Of a stretch of DNA of 64,000 bases, positions 12,111-23,931 are shown in pieces. This DNA is from Mercenaria mercenaria (lineage: Eukaryota; Mollusca; Bivalvia; Venerida; Veneridae): positions 42,173,001 through 42,237,000 of the forward strand of contig NC_069378.1 of assembly GCF_021730395.1 (NCBI RefSeq). The letters are read 5' to 3'. Below the pieces are notes generated by a model, which worked only from the letters and a program-made list of their open reading frames with translations, did not search any database and had not been told where the DNA came from. The number at the start of each line of letters is the position of its first letter. Within the stretch, counting starts at the first letter, position 1. Made by a program: the position numbers and the translations under genes.

Positions 12111-13520
12111 CATGTCCCAAGTATATGGACCTTGCTTGCTAACATACTCAATATATGAACTTGGCTGTTAACAGATCCTATGGCAGCCCTACTTTGTTAA
12201 CATATCTAGGCATAATTCCTTGCTTGTTAAAACAAAATTAGTATATGGACTTACTTGCTAACATACTCAGCATATGAACTTGGCTGTTAACAGATCCTGC
12301 AGCAGCACTGCTTTGTTAACATATCTAGGCACAATTCATTGCTTGTTAAAACAAAATTAGTGAACGGACTTGCTTGCTAACATACTCAGTATATAAACTT
12401 GGCTGTTAACAGATCCTATAGCAGCACTGCTTTGTTAACATATCTAGGCATAATTCCTTGCTTGTTAAAACAAAATTAGTATATGGACTTGCTTGCTAAC
12501 ATACTCAGTATATGAACTTGGCTGTTAACAGATCCTGCAGAAGCAATGATTTGCTAACATATCTAGGCATAATTCCTTGCTTGTTAAAACAATTAGTATA
12601 TGGACTTGCTTGCTAACATACTCAGTATATGAACTTGGCTGTTAACAGATCCTGCAGCAGCAATGATTTGCTAACATATCTAGGCATAATTCCTTGCTTG
12701 TTAAAACAATTAGTATATGGACTTGCTTGCTAACATACTCAGTATATGAACTTGGCTGTTAACAGATCCTGCAGCAGCAATGATTTGTTTAACATATCTA
12801 GGCATAATTCCTTGCTTGTTAAACCAATTAGTATATGGACATGCTTGCTAACATACTCAGTATATGAACTTGGCTGTTAACAGATCCTGCAGCAGCAATG
12901 ATTTGTAACATATCTAGGCATAATTCCTTGCTTGTTAAAACACAATTAGTATATGGATACTTGCTTGCTAACATACTCAGTATATGAACTTGGCTGTTAA
13001 CAGATCCTGCAGCAGCAATGATTTGTCTAACATATCTAGGCATAATTCCTTGCTTGTTAAAACAAATTAGTATATGGACTTGCTTGCTAACATACTCAGT
13101 ATATGAACTTGGCTGTTAACAGATCCTGTAGCAGCAATGATTTGTTAACATATCTAGGCATAATTCCTTGCTTGTTAAAACAAAATTAGTATATGGACTT
13201 GCTTGCTAACATACTCAGTATATGAACTTGGCTGTTAACAGATCCTGCAGCAGCAATGATTTGCTAACATATCTAGGCATAATTCCTTGCTTGTTAAAAC
13301 AAATAGTATATGGACTTGCTTGCTAACATACTCAGTACATGAACTTGGCTGTTAACAGATCCTGTAGCAGCACAGTTTTGTTAACATATCTAGGCATAAT
13401 TCCTTGCTTGTTAAAACAAAATTAGTATATGGACTTGCTTGCTAACATACTCAGTATATGAACTTGGCTGTTAACAGATCCTATAGCAGCACTGCTTTGT
13501 TAACATATCTAGGCATTATA
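12111..13520. repeat. ~118-bp satellite, about 12 monomers
   Basis: Head-to-tail monomers of 117-121 bp, each with ggacttgcttgctaacatac, gaacttggctgttaacagat and atctaggcataattccttgc. Anchor positions run 12127, 12247, 12366, 12485, 12602, 12719, 12837, 12955, 13076, 13195, 13312 and 13431. The central monomers are nearly identical; the right edge (13520-13690) decays into short fragments. Minus-strand ORFs are repeat read-through, not genes. Confidence 0.9.
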
Positions 13521-13690
13521 ATTATGAGTCTTGTTTGCTGTAACATCTAACAGATCTAGACAAAAAAATTTGCTTGCATATCTAGTGTATGGAATTTGCT
13601 TGTTACAATATCTAGTAAATGAACCTTGCTTGTTAACATATCGAACAATGCTGGCTAACAGATATAGTATAATGAACCTAATGTTCAACA

Positions 13691-14870
13691 AAGGTTTCTT
13701 GTTTGAACCTTACTTGGTGACATTTGCTAACCTCATATTAGATGCAACAAGGGAAACAAAATATGCTGCATTTACTTATATATCCTAGATATTTTAAGTA
13801 AAGTTACAGATAAAAATAAAATTAATATAAAATTAATTCAATAAAATTGAAAGTTTTCTCTACTTACTGGTGCTAGACATTTCGACAGGGGTTTTCCCAT
13901 AATCCAAAATAACTAATGAATAAGTAGTAAGTAATCCACATAGGAACAATTTTCACATTTTTTTCACATTAACCACAAATTTTAATTCCAGAAAATATAA
14001 AAAAAACTTGTAATATAAAGCAAGCTAAATATATCCAACTTCAAACTTATTTTTCGACTGAACTTTTCAAATCCTAATGTTTGTTAAGATAACATCCGCA
14101 CTGACCATTATGTATATCTATGTAAATACCAGGCTTTGCAGCGTTTTATTAGCTGTTAAACCAATTTATTCCGAAATTTATGAAAATCCACTTTTTATCA
14201 TGTAAATGAAGTTAAACGTTAGTTTCTGCATAATTTAGAATACTGATAAAAGTTTAATAGTAATTCCAGTGTATCAATTTGAAAACAGCACTGAAGGTAA
14301 AAAAAAATATGTGTGTAAATAAATGGTAAAATGGTACTTTGACCTCATTAGCCCTTTCGAAAATGTAGCTGGTATCTGCCAGCTGTCAGCAAAAGCAAAG
14401 TGACCATTTCATTTATTCACAACTTTATCTAGTGACCATGTAACATCAGAAGTGAGGGACTAATCTATTTACTTTGTACTGTAAAATACTGGCTGCGTGT
14501 GGGAATTTAATTTTCAAAGGGATTCAGTACTTAAGAAATGTAGAAATCACTTGAGAAGTATTAATATAGAGATTTTTGATAGTTTATAAACATTTATTGA
14601 TCTTTTTCTTATATTTCTTTGTACATCTGTGATCAAGACTGGTTTAAAAGAACTATACTTTTTAATTCTGCATAGCTGACTGTTTTTAGGTTTAACCTAT
14701 TTAATTGGACAGTAACTGCAGAGGAAGCTCTTACCATATATTTTAACTACACTCTACAACTGCCATTATGTAGTAATCACACCTTAGTATGGGATAATCA
14801 AGATCCTATAGTCAATTATAGTCAGTCTGGGTCCCAAACTCACTACCGCCAGTTCAAGAGTCCAATGCAC
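13691..14870. other. unassigned spacer
   Basis: No supported gene or repeat. Confidence 0.5.
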
Positions 14871-14872
14871 TA

Positions 14873-16119
14873 CCCCTGTGAAAAAGGTTCATGAACAAAT
14901 TCATGAAATAGTTCATTAATAAATATTCAAGAGTCAAAATTTATGTTTCATGAATTTCGATATTCATGAACTTGTTCATGAAATAAAAATAATACATGAA
15001 TAAGTTCATGAATATTGAAATTCATGAAACATAAATTTTGATTGTGATGAATATTTATTCATGAATTTTACTTCATGAAGAAGTTCATGAATATCGAAGT
15101 TCATGAATATCGAAATTCATGAAACATAAATTTTTCATTTTCATGAATTTTTATTCATGAACTATTTCAGGGTCATGAAAACTTGTGACATTTTAAAAGG
15201 ATTTTATAGTTTTTAAAATGAACGATTTATGACAACACCATAATTACTTACTTGATATTCAGTATACTCATGTTCCTTTAAAACCATTCCTAACTGTAGT
15301 ATGATAAATATTTCCTTCTCATTTGCTGCACAAACGTCTCAAAAATTGCTGAATCACATGTGCAAAAAATTTCCCAGCATGCAACAAAATAATGGAAACT
15401 GATCATGTGACATTATGAATTTAATGTTCATGAACATTCAAGAATAGTTCATGAACTTATTCATTATTGTAAAAGATAATAAACCTAAGTTTTATGTTTA
15501 ATGAATGAACAGTTCAGAAACTCACAACTGGGTTCAATATCTGGTACTGATCTAGAAAAAGGTTTTCAATTTTAGTACTTTTAATGAACCTGTGTTCATG
15601 AACAAGCTTGGTTCTTAGTCTAATACCAACAGTTACTGTTCAGGAACTGGTAGAGTTCTGTAAGTTACTGAACTTTTGCAGTTTTTGAACCAGTGGTCAA
15701 GAACCATCATTTTTCTAGAACCACAGTCTAAGAACTGTTATGCTGGTTCAGGAACAGTTCTTTAAGTTCTTCAGAAGTTCTTGAATGTTCAAGAACTTAA
15801 TACTAGTTCTAGAAAATCTTTTACAGGGGAAAACCATAACCCTGTAGTTCCTGAATCACAATTTCAATCATTACCTGAATTTCATTTTCAAGTTCATGAA
15901 TTTCTTAAATTATTTAATGGATTTTCTTAAATGTTCATGAACTACATTTACAAGTTCATGAAATGAAAGTAATATTCTTGAACTTGAGAGTTCATGAATT
16001 TAAGTAAGTGAACTTTTCCTTGTAGTTCATGAACTTTTTTGATAATTCATGAAATAATTCATGAATTCTTACAAATTCATGAATAAATTCATGAAGTTCA
16101 TGAACCTATTTCACAGGGG
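14873..16119. mobile_element. 1.25-kb TIR element filled with TTCATGAA motifs
   Basis: Ends are inverted: CCCCTGTGAAAAAGGTTCAT at the left, complement of CCCCTGTGAAATAGGTTCAT at the right. Each end is flanked by TA (14871-14872, 16120-16121). The interior is dominated by ttcatgaa/gttcatgaac palindromes, so it can fold in many ways. No transposase ORF. Likely a non-autonomous TA-target DNA element that expanded an internal palindrome. Confidence 0.7.
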
Positions 16120-16121
16120 TA

Positions 16122-16587
16122 CCCATGCAGACTGTTGCCTTGAAGCTTTCTGACCATATTTACACATACACTTAACTTTGTGAACACTTTAAACTTTTGC
16201 AAATAAGAATCATATCATAACTTTTAACTATCACTACAACTGCTATTTGAAAGTCGAGTTTCTGTGGAAAGAGAAAGGACTTTTTCTTCAACAACTTATT
16301 TTTTCTTTCATCAAAGATTCTAAGCTTCACAAATTATTAAAACAAAAGTTCATGCACACAAATATTCACAGTTTTACAGCAGTACAAAATTGTAGCCAGC
16401 TATAAAACAGGTGGAAATCATTAGTATATGGCTTATTTGCAGAAAATTTCATTTTTCAAAAAATCTATTGTCTGTCTAATTTTTCCAAGCCCATAAAATT
16501 GTTCAAATATTGTATAGGAAACAAAGTCCTTTTATTATCAAAAAGATTAATATATCCCATTTTTACTTCTAACTTGAGCTCGGATAA
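16122..16587. other. unassigned spacer
   Basis: No gene or repeat recognised. Confidence 0.5.
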
Positions 16588-16796
16588 ACCCTTCCCTTAC
16601 TTAAGATTCTATAATGAACTTGTTCATCTTCCAGTTTGGACAGTACCATTAAATGTTAAAAGGGGTGCTTAGCAAAATCATACTGATATATGATAGCGAA
16701 CAGTGCAGATCGTGATCAGACTGCACGAATGTGCAGGCTGATCATGATCTACACTGGCCACAAACGCAGAAACAGTCATGTCCAGCATAGTAAGGG
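16588..16796. mobile_element. TTAA-type MITE (GCAGATC/GATCAG family)
   Basis: Ends ccagcatagtaaggg|ttaa at 16796/16797-16800, with a degenerate taaacccttccc start. It contains the family core gcgaacagtgcag, gatcagactgcac and gtgcaggctgatcatgatc. Same family as 18612, 31841 and 56687. The TTAA target and CCCTT end are piggyBac-like (inference). Confidence 0.7.
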
Positions 16797-16800
16797 TTAA

Positions 16801-18611
16801 AATCTAGAATGATGTCATAAATAACTATTCAAGGTGTTTCTTTAACATTCTTTAAATTTTAATATGTCAATTTACACCTGATAATGATTATTGTTAATGG
16901 TGATAACCTTCAAAATAAATATTTAACAAATATTTCATTATTGTCAAAGATAAAATGGCCATCAAAACAAATTGTTCATTTCAACTACATGATATCATGC
17001 AGGGATTAGTGTAACTGACTTTTGCAAAATCAAAGTTAGATAATGCATGCTGTAACATTGTCCTTAAAATATTTGCATTTGAAGTAATTTGATTCTCTCC
17101 TTTGTCTCAAGAATTAGGTTCTTATCAACTGTGAGGAAATTATGAGCATTTACAGTATTTTAATTCCATTCACAAAAATCATAATATATTTTACATACAT
17201 GTACTGCTAAAATTCTGGGTATAAATACTGCTTTAAAACCAACTTAAAACAAATAAAACCAAAACATTCATCAAAATTATATTTTTCTCATATAATATCA
17301 AATAATATTTTCCTGAAATAGAAAAATTAAATTTCTTTAAATCTGAAACATTTTCTTAACCAATCAATCCTTTCTACAAAATGTTTGTTCCAACATCTAG
17401 TGCACAGACAATATCAGCACTCCACTATTTGCATAGAAACCTTAGAATTTGATTTCATATTGAAGGCACTGGCCACTGGTCAAATAATCAACAGATAGGA
17501 AATTAACTACTCTTGGATAAAATTTCACAGGGTTATCTTCAATTTGTAAACAAATAGCCCACCTGGGGTAGAGAAGTCAAGATTTGCTGTAGCCATAATT
17601 AGTTACAAAATGTCCTTTGTTTAGTGAAAGCATTTTGAATCATGCAATATTGACCGCAAATTTCTATACGTTGTAATAACCAGTGAAAATATAAGACATT
17701 TTAGCGCAAAATGAAAAACATATTTTTTATCAGACTTTAAGTGAAATGAATAATTTTAAAATAACTAAAAAATAGTCTGGAAATAGCTGAAAATTAATTA
17801 AGATCAAAATACCTCTTAAAACTTGCATCTTCTGTTTTTCAACCCACTGTAAACTGGCTTGATGTTTTTTGGCAATGTAAGGGAGGTAACTCAAATAACT
17901 ATGATATATATCCACAGAACCAGAGTCATTTCTCTTCTTCAACATGGGTTCAAAACACTGCATGTGTGTAGAATCCTTCGTGTAAGAAAGATATCATGCT
18001 GGCTCATGGAACCCCTGTGCCCCCAATGCCTGAATTAATACCCTGTGTATCACCTTGGGTCTTCATCCAACAGAAATTTGGAAAAGTCGCCAAAATTAGA
18101 TGTTTCTTCCTTCAAAGGATGGTCTTTACTTAAAGGCTTGATTGTACAATGTTAACAACTTAAAAAAAACCACAGATTCTCACAGGATACCAGAGCAGCC
18201 ATTCCCTCCCCCAACCCCTCCACACACACCCCACACCCTTGTTGGGAACAGATCTGTCAAACTTTATTTGGAAAATTTCTTTGTATAAACAGTTTTGTTC
18301 ATTCCAGGGTTTGCATGAACAAAAGTTTGACTCTGTGTGTGTATACCTAGAGCAATGAACTTTATCTGTACCATATTGTTCTCCTCAAAAATATCTTATC
18401 AAACAACAATTTATACTTCAAACAGGGCAAGAACCAGGAAAATATATAAATTATATACTTTACAGCCAGTATCTGTGAAATATCAACAAATTGGAAAGTA
18501 ATTGGTCAGCCATAAACACTTCAACACCAGGGCATTCACAGTATATGGTGAGGCTAAGCCTTTTTCTCTTGGTTTTCCCATTTGATTTCAAGCTTTTACA
18601 CTTTTACAATC
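16801..18611. other. unassigned AT-rich spacer
   Basis: 1.8 kb with no supported gene. The minus-strand ORF at 17730-17963 has no recognisable domain and no codon signal I can defend. Confidence 0.45.
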
Positions 18612-18818
18612 ATGCTGGACACAATTGATTCTGCCTTTGCGACCAGTGCAGATCATGATCAGCCTGCACATCTGTGCAGTCTGATCACGATCTTCACTGT
18701 TTGCAATTCAGCCAGTATCTTTTTCTTTTTGGTAATCACCCCTTTTTACAGTTAATTGCACTGTCCAAATTGAAAGATGGACAAGTTCATTATAGAAATT
18801 TAGCAGGGTAAGGGCTAA
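18612..18818. mobile_element. TTAA-type MITE, degenerate
   Basis: Contains gattctgcctttgcgacc, gcctgcacatctgtgcag and the right end tagcagggtaagggctaa. It is the reverse orientation of the 16588 copy. The left end is decayed. Confidence 0.65.
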
Positions 18819-19180
18819 GATAATGCACAAGACAGATGATAAAGAATATTCACTTATTTATCTTTTAATTTTCTTAATTTCATTTCAAATAAAATTTTAT
18901 GCCTGTTGGAGAATTCTAAATCTTTTTTTTCAGAGAAATGACTTTGCTACTGGGCACTTAGACTAGCTCCTAGACTGTGATTTTTTTTAAATGTGAATAT
19001 AGCCATTCAATATTCTATGTCATGTGAATATCATATTATAATAATATTACAATCAGTGCACTAAACATTGACCAACTCTATTATAGAAATATAACTAAAA
19101 TAATCCTGCCCAGGAATGGAAATATTTAGGAAAATATAACACTGAAAAATATATCATAGTCTTGGAGCTAGTCTAGTTAA

Positions 19181-19647
19181 AGCAGCATGCCTCCAGATTT
19201 GGCTAAAAAATAATCTTTCTTTCAAATTGAAGTTTTGGTCATATTATGAACATTAGAATATGAATTTTTGTTTCTAAAATATTTTAAAAATTCCAAATCA
19301 AGAAAAAAGGATGACCGTGTCGGGAATCGAATCCCGGACCGCCGTGGCAATAAAGACATTTTCCCGTTGTCGTAACCAATAGCGCTATAGCTGAAGTAGT
19401 GAATAATGACTTCAAAATATAAATATTTATAATCGAGACAGTTTACCTGGAGTAAAAGCGTGACAAACGCTTTTCGATTTTCATCATAAAAAGTAGTAAA
19501 AACAACAAATTCTCATGTGTTTCCGTAATATAAAGTTTGTCAGTAATTAAGTTTTAAAGCCTTCTTAAGAAATATAGCATTTATTTCAAGATATCTAAAA
19601 AAAATTAATTTTTTTGTTGTTGTCGAACGATCTGGAGGCATGCCGCT
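19181..19647. mobile_element. TTAA-flanked TIR element carrying a tRNA-like segment
   Basis: Inverted ends agcagcatgcctccagat (19181) and atctggaggcatgccgct (ending 19647) differ at one base. TTAA sits on each side (19177-19180, 19648-19651). Inside, on the minus strand at about 19310-19395, is a tRNA-like stretch with an A-box-like tagcgctattggttacg and a B-box-like gggattcgattcccg. That part could be a tRNA relic or SINE head captured by a piggyBac-type MITE. Confidence 0.6.
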
Positions 19648-19651
19648 TTAA

Positions 19652-21046
19652 TGGACTGCAATACTTAAATTTGAAGGTATCAAACAAACAAATTACCACA
19701 ATCTACACTGTAAACCTTGCCAGCCTGTTTTTGTACTCATAAATCAAACGCAACCTTTTGAAATATAAATACAATTGTTTGTAACTAGCATAAATAATTA
19801 AGTTTGTTGTTATTTACTTTTCAGACAATAAATCTTGGCTTTACTTAACTTGAACTTGTGTATATACATACAAAAGTTGGCTGTGTGTAGAAACAAGGAT
19901 ATACTACCAGAAAACTGGGAGACATTGAAACAATTAGTATGTTGGCCTTCTACACACTGACCGGTCATAAACTTTTTTTATTTGTAAATAGCTACAACAA
20001 CTCCCTAAGCTAATTACTAGGGAAGAAATAACAAGATATCTCCACAGAGCAAGTTCACTCATCTTGATATACAAGATAAAATTGTTATATCTTTATGAAA
20101 TTTTATGCTTAAACTTATTCTAAAGTAAAAGGTTTGAGACTTAAGGGTTTTTTCTCCCATAAAGTTAAGAAACTGTACCCCAAGAGGTGTTTGTAAAACA
20201 CATAATTATGTTCCCTAATGATGTCCTGTCCAATGAAACTGAGTGTGTAATTTTCAGTCTCCAGCATGCTGGGAACTTGACCTCTGACAGATTATCTACT
20301 GACCTTATAACAATAGGGATTATCTACTGACCACAGACACTGAAGCCATACAGGCCTACTGATCAATAACTATATTTTTCTGACCTTGAACTTTGACCTA
20401 CATTCCTGACATATAATACCAGTTATCAATTGACAACAGGCAATCGTCCTATCAAGTTTGACAGAAATAAGCCCGAAACTTCTCCCCTTATTGATTTAAA
20501 ACGCTTTTCAGTTTTTGTATATTTGTCGATTTCTGTCATTAACTCATCTAGTTTGTCATTGTGGTGAGTTGGAAGGGTGCAAATATCATACCAGAACTAG
20601 CATGGTAGTACAACAAGTATCTGATACTGGCCTGTACTGTTCCGTACTAACGGATACTTAAAAGTTTTCTCAAAAAGGTGTCCCTTTTAAAACAAAATGT
20701 CATAAAACAATTCCGAACCAATTTTCATAATTGCTGAAAACAATGGACCAAAGTTTAATATGTGAAATTTCAGCACAGGGATATTATTGCAAATGCATCA
20801 GAATGAGGGTAGTTCTTCCAAAATGATATTTCTGAATGCATTGAACTGTTAGAAAATGTGGACCCTCCATGTAGTCCTTTGCATGGCTTATTTTATATCA
20901 GATCAAAAGAAAAATGGATTGAAAATGTTTCAAAGTAAAAGATGAGTCCATGGCATTTCATCTGATGAAATTATTGATTGACAGATTTCTGGCACAATTT
21001 CTGGATAGCTTTCAATATATACATCTTTGCTGAAATATTTTAGCTA
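19652..21046. other. unassigned spacer
   Basis: No supported gene. Only scattered short repeats were seen. Confidence 0.45.
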
Positions 21047-21099
21047 TTAAAGTGCCGAATGGGTTTGTGGTGAGGTGTGCCAAAGAAATATATCCGGCA

Positions 21100-21440
21100 A
21101 AGGAATGAAAACATTTTTTTGGGAAATAATGGGCGGGGGGAGAGAGAGGGGTTTGACTGGGAGAGGGTACAAAACTTCACATGTTGATAATAAATCAATA
21201 AAATTTAATATTGATGGAAAAAAAAAGAAAAAAAAAAATTGTTGGGGGTTGGGGCGGGGGTGACTGGATGGAGGAGCAAGGTGGATGGTACAATTTTGCA
21301 TGCATAAATATTCATGAAAGTTTTAAAAAAAAAAAGAAAGAAAAAATTGAAAAAAAAAATTAGGGTTTGGCAGTGGGGGATGGGGGAGCAGGAGGGGGAG
21401 AGAGTGTGACCAGGGCGGTGGGGATGACCGGGTGTGCGTA
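21100..21440 (+). repeat. G-rich / poly-A low-complexity tract
   Basis: Alternating runs of G (gggcggggggagagagagggg, tggggcgggggtg, ggggagcaggagggggagag) and A (aaaaaaagaaaaaaaa). The G-runs on the plus strand could form quadruplexes. Two or three loosely repeated ~120-bp units share 'aaaacttcacatgttgataa'. Confidence 0.7.
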
Positions 21441-21534
21441 CGCAACTTCACATGTTGAATGTTGATAATGTTCATGGAAAAAAATGAAAGAAGTTTAATG
21501 AAATTCTATCTATTGGTTAGTTTGTTATGTACAA

Positions 21535-22115
21535 GTATATTAAAGGGCAATAACTCAGAAGTTACTTTAGACATCCTAACGAAATTGTATGTGCACTAGC
21601 ATATTATGGTGATCTAAATTCAGTTTAAGTTTCATAGTTCTAGGTCAAATATGTCACAAGTTATGAAGCAGAAATCGCCATATTTATACTAGCTAGAACC
21701 TTATATGGGGTTAACACTAGAAATTACTAAGGGCCATAACTCTGGTGTTACTTGGGCAATCTGACTGAAACTTGACGTGTCGTATTTCCCTATAATAGTG
21801 AATATATATATGAAGTTTTATTTAAATATTCCAAACAACTTCCTAAATATGGCTCCTGCCGTACGGATCGACGGATGGAAAAACAACGTTCCTACATGTG
21901 GGTATTTATGTTTATTTGTTCTCTTTATTGTTCTTTTAGCCACGTAAAAGAAAAAGAGCCACATAAAAGCCTTACGAAATGAATGGCATCAAAGAAAAAG
22001 TACAGTTACCTAAGACTAAGTACACAATGTGGGCTCGGACGGACGGACGGACAATGCCAAAACTATACACTGCTATATCCCTCCTCCTTCGGTGGAGGAT
22101 AAAAAATATCCCTTT
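21535..22115. repeat. mollusc dispersed repeat with cggacggacggac end
   Basis: Contains aagggcaataactcagaagt, taagggccataactctgg and a terminal cggacggacggacggac (22036-22052). These phrases typify abundant bivalve repeats. No coding capacity. Confidence 0.6.
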
Positions 22116-22439
22116 AAACGTTTATAATGCATCAAGCGATATATACTGTTGTTATATAATGTAGCATCCCAGCCTGTACTAGAATCTTTGCTGGGTAACA
22201 TCAGAGGTGACAGCTATTCCCGCCATATGTCAATTCCGGTTAAACACGGAAAGGACTGTTCTTCAGTAACGAAAAGGTCAAATTAAATTGTCTTACTGGA
22301 TAGGAAGGAGAATCCAGAAAAGCACTGGCAACCCATCTACTAAAACGCTTGCCGTGTCTGAACAGTGATAGATGACAACAGACCTAGGAAAGGGCTTGTC
22401 CTACTGGATGTAGTCATTGTAGTGCATAATGTCCAAAGG

Positions 22440-23130
22440 TCAGACATAGTGAAGTTGCCTCGAAAAGAAAAAAAAAAGATCATTGATAAAGAACTGATGG
22501 TTCCCTAGGAGACAAGGTGAGAGGTTTCTGGTTTCTGGGCGTAAAATCGCTAAAGGCACCGAACATCGAGAACTTAAATTATAAAGGAGCGAGGATGACG
22601 AAGCTGGAAAAAGAGGGTTTGCTGGACAGTTCTTTTGCAGAAGGAGATAAAGGCAGTGAGAAAAAGAAATACATGCGAGGCACGTGTCAATCAGCGGAGT
22701 GCGCAAGGATCCTGTATGTCAGAGAAAATGGTCTATATTTTGCGACTTTGTGTATGAAGCCTTCATCGTAGATAGGGAACAATGTTGGCTTTCTTCAAGT
22801 CATCAAGGACTATTCCAGAGTTGACTGAATATCGAAAAGGGATAGTCAATACTAAAGCGAGTTCATCGGCTGCTGCTTTTAATAGACTGCCGCTTCTAAC
22901 ATATGTAGGGGGAAATCTGTCTGGTTTGGATGTAGGTTTTGAGTAGCTTGATGGCATCTGGTATTGTAACTGTAATGTCTTCTATTAAGTTGCGAGGACT
23001 TGGACCGTTGCCTGGAAGGTTGTTTGTATCTCCACTAGGATAGTCTGACTGGAAATGGTTATTTAGAAAGATTCATTTCCCCTTGCTGTCGCTCTATAGG
23101 AAGTCATGCTGTCAGGAATGATATACTTCT
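22440..23130 (-). pseudogene. decayed LINE reverse-transcriptase fragment
   Basis: On the minus strand, three adjacent pieces in different frames read as the fingers region of a non-LTR (Jockey/CR1-like) reverse transcriptase. A DITVTIPDAIKLLK-like piece lies near 22940-22990. Next is DELALVLTIPFRYSVNSGIV with LDDLKKANIVP near 22780-22870, matching the family pattern 'ELApvLt.lF..S...G.vP.dWk.AnV.P'. Then comes KYRPFSLT near 22710-22735, matching 'NYRPVSLT'. Frameshifts separate the pieces and no YxDD motif is seen, so this is a dead fragment. The clade is uncertain. Confidence 0.6.
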
Positions 23131-23931
23131 CGTATTCTGTTCTTAAAGTTTGACCAGGAACCTCAAGTGGCTTTCTCTATATCCTCACTGGAAACTTAAT
23201 ACAGGTTTGTATTTTCAACCTGTCTGGTAGATTTATGAACAATGTTTTTGTAAAGGAAAATATAACGATGCAAGACATCTCTTTTCTGGTTTCCTTTGCT
23301 TTTTAATCAGTATTTTGTTTTGTCTTTTGGCAAAATGTATGTATTCTGTATATATAATGGCATGTGTCTAGAAGTTTGATGTCATGGTCATTTTTTTAGA
23401 CCAATTGGTGGTAATTGTTTGCAGCTGAACTTGTAACCTGGGTGTGACATAAAGATCAACTGCTACCGTATGTGTTTTCTTGTCTTGTCATGAAATTAGC
23501 AAATTGTTCAAAACTTGTCCATTGTTATTCAATTTAAAACCTTCATACCAGGATTGAAGTCTAGGTAGAAAAGAGCTCGCAAGTCGTCTTTGAGTCACTG
23601 TGCGCGTTTACTTAATTAATAATTATGCTTGTCGTGATTGAAGTGCAGCAAAAATCACTTTTACGTTATGTAGTACATAAGTTTTCAGTGCGTTTACAAG
23701 AAGAAACATTGGCGTATTATTTCGCTCTTTTGTTTTGTGGTTAATTACATGCTTAGGTTTTTTCGTTTTTGCTATTATTGATGGGTATTCTCCTAACGGA
23801 TATTGTTTCAGTGCGAATCATTTTATAGCCGACACTCTGTATTGAAACATTTCTTCTTTTGCGCTACTATCCCTCTCCAGTCGATGTCCACAGAGGCGTT
23901 GTAGGGTATATTGTTGAAGTTGAAGTTAAAG

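Noticed and set aside
12828-13043. Minus-strand ORF with duplicated LQIIAAAGSVNSQVHILSML
   Set aside because: Satellite monomers read in one frame. The internal duplication is the 118-bp repeat.
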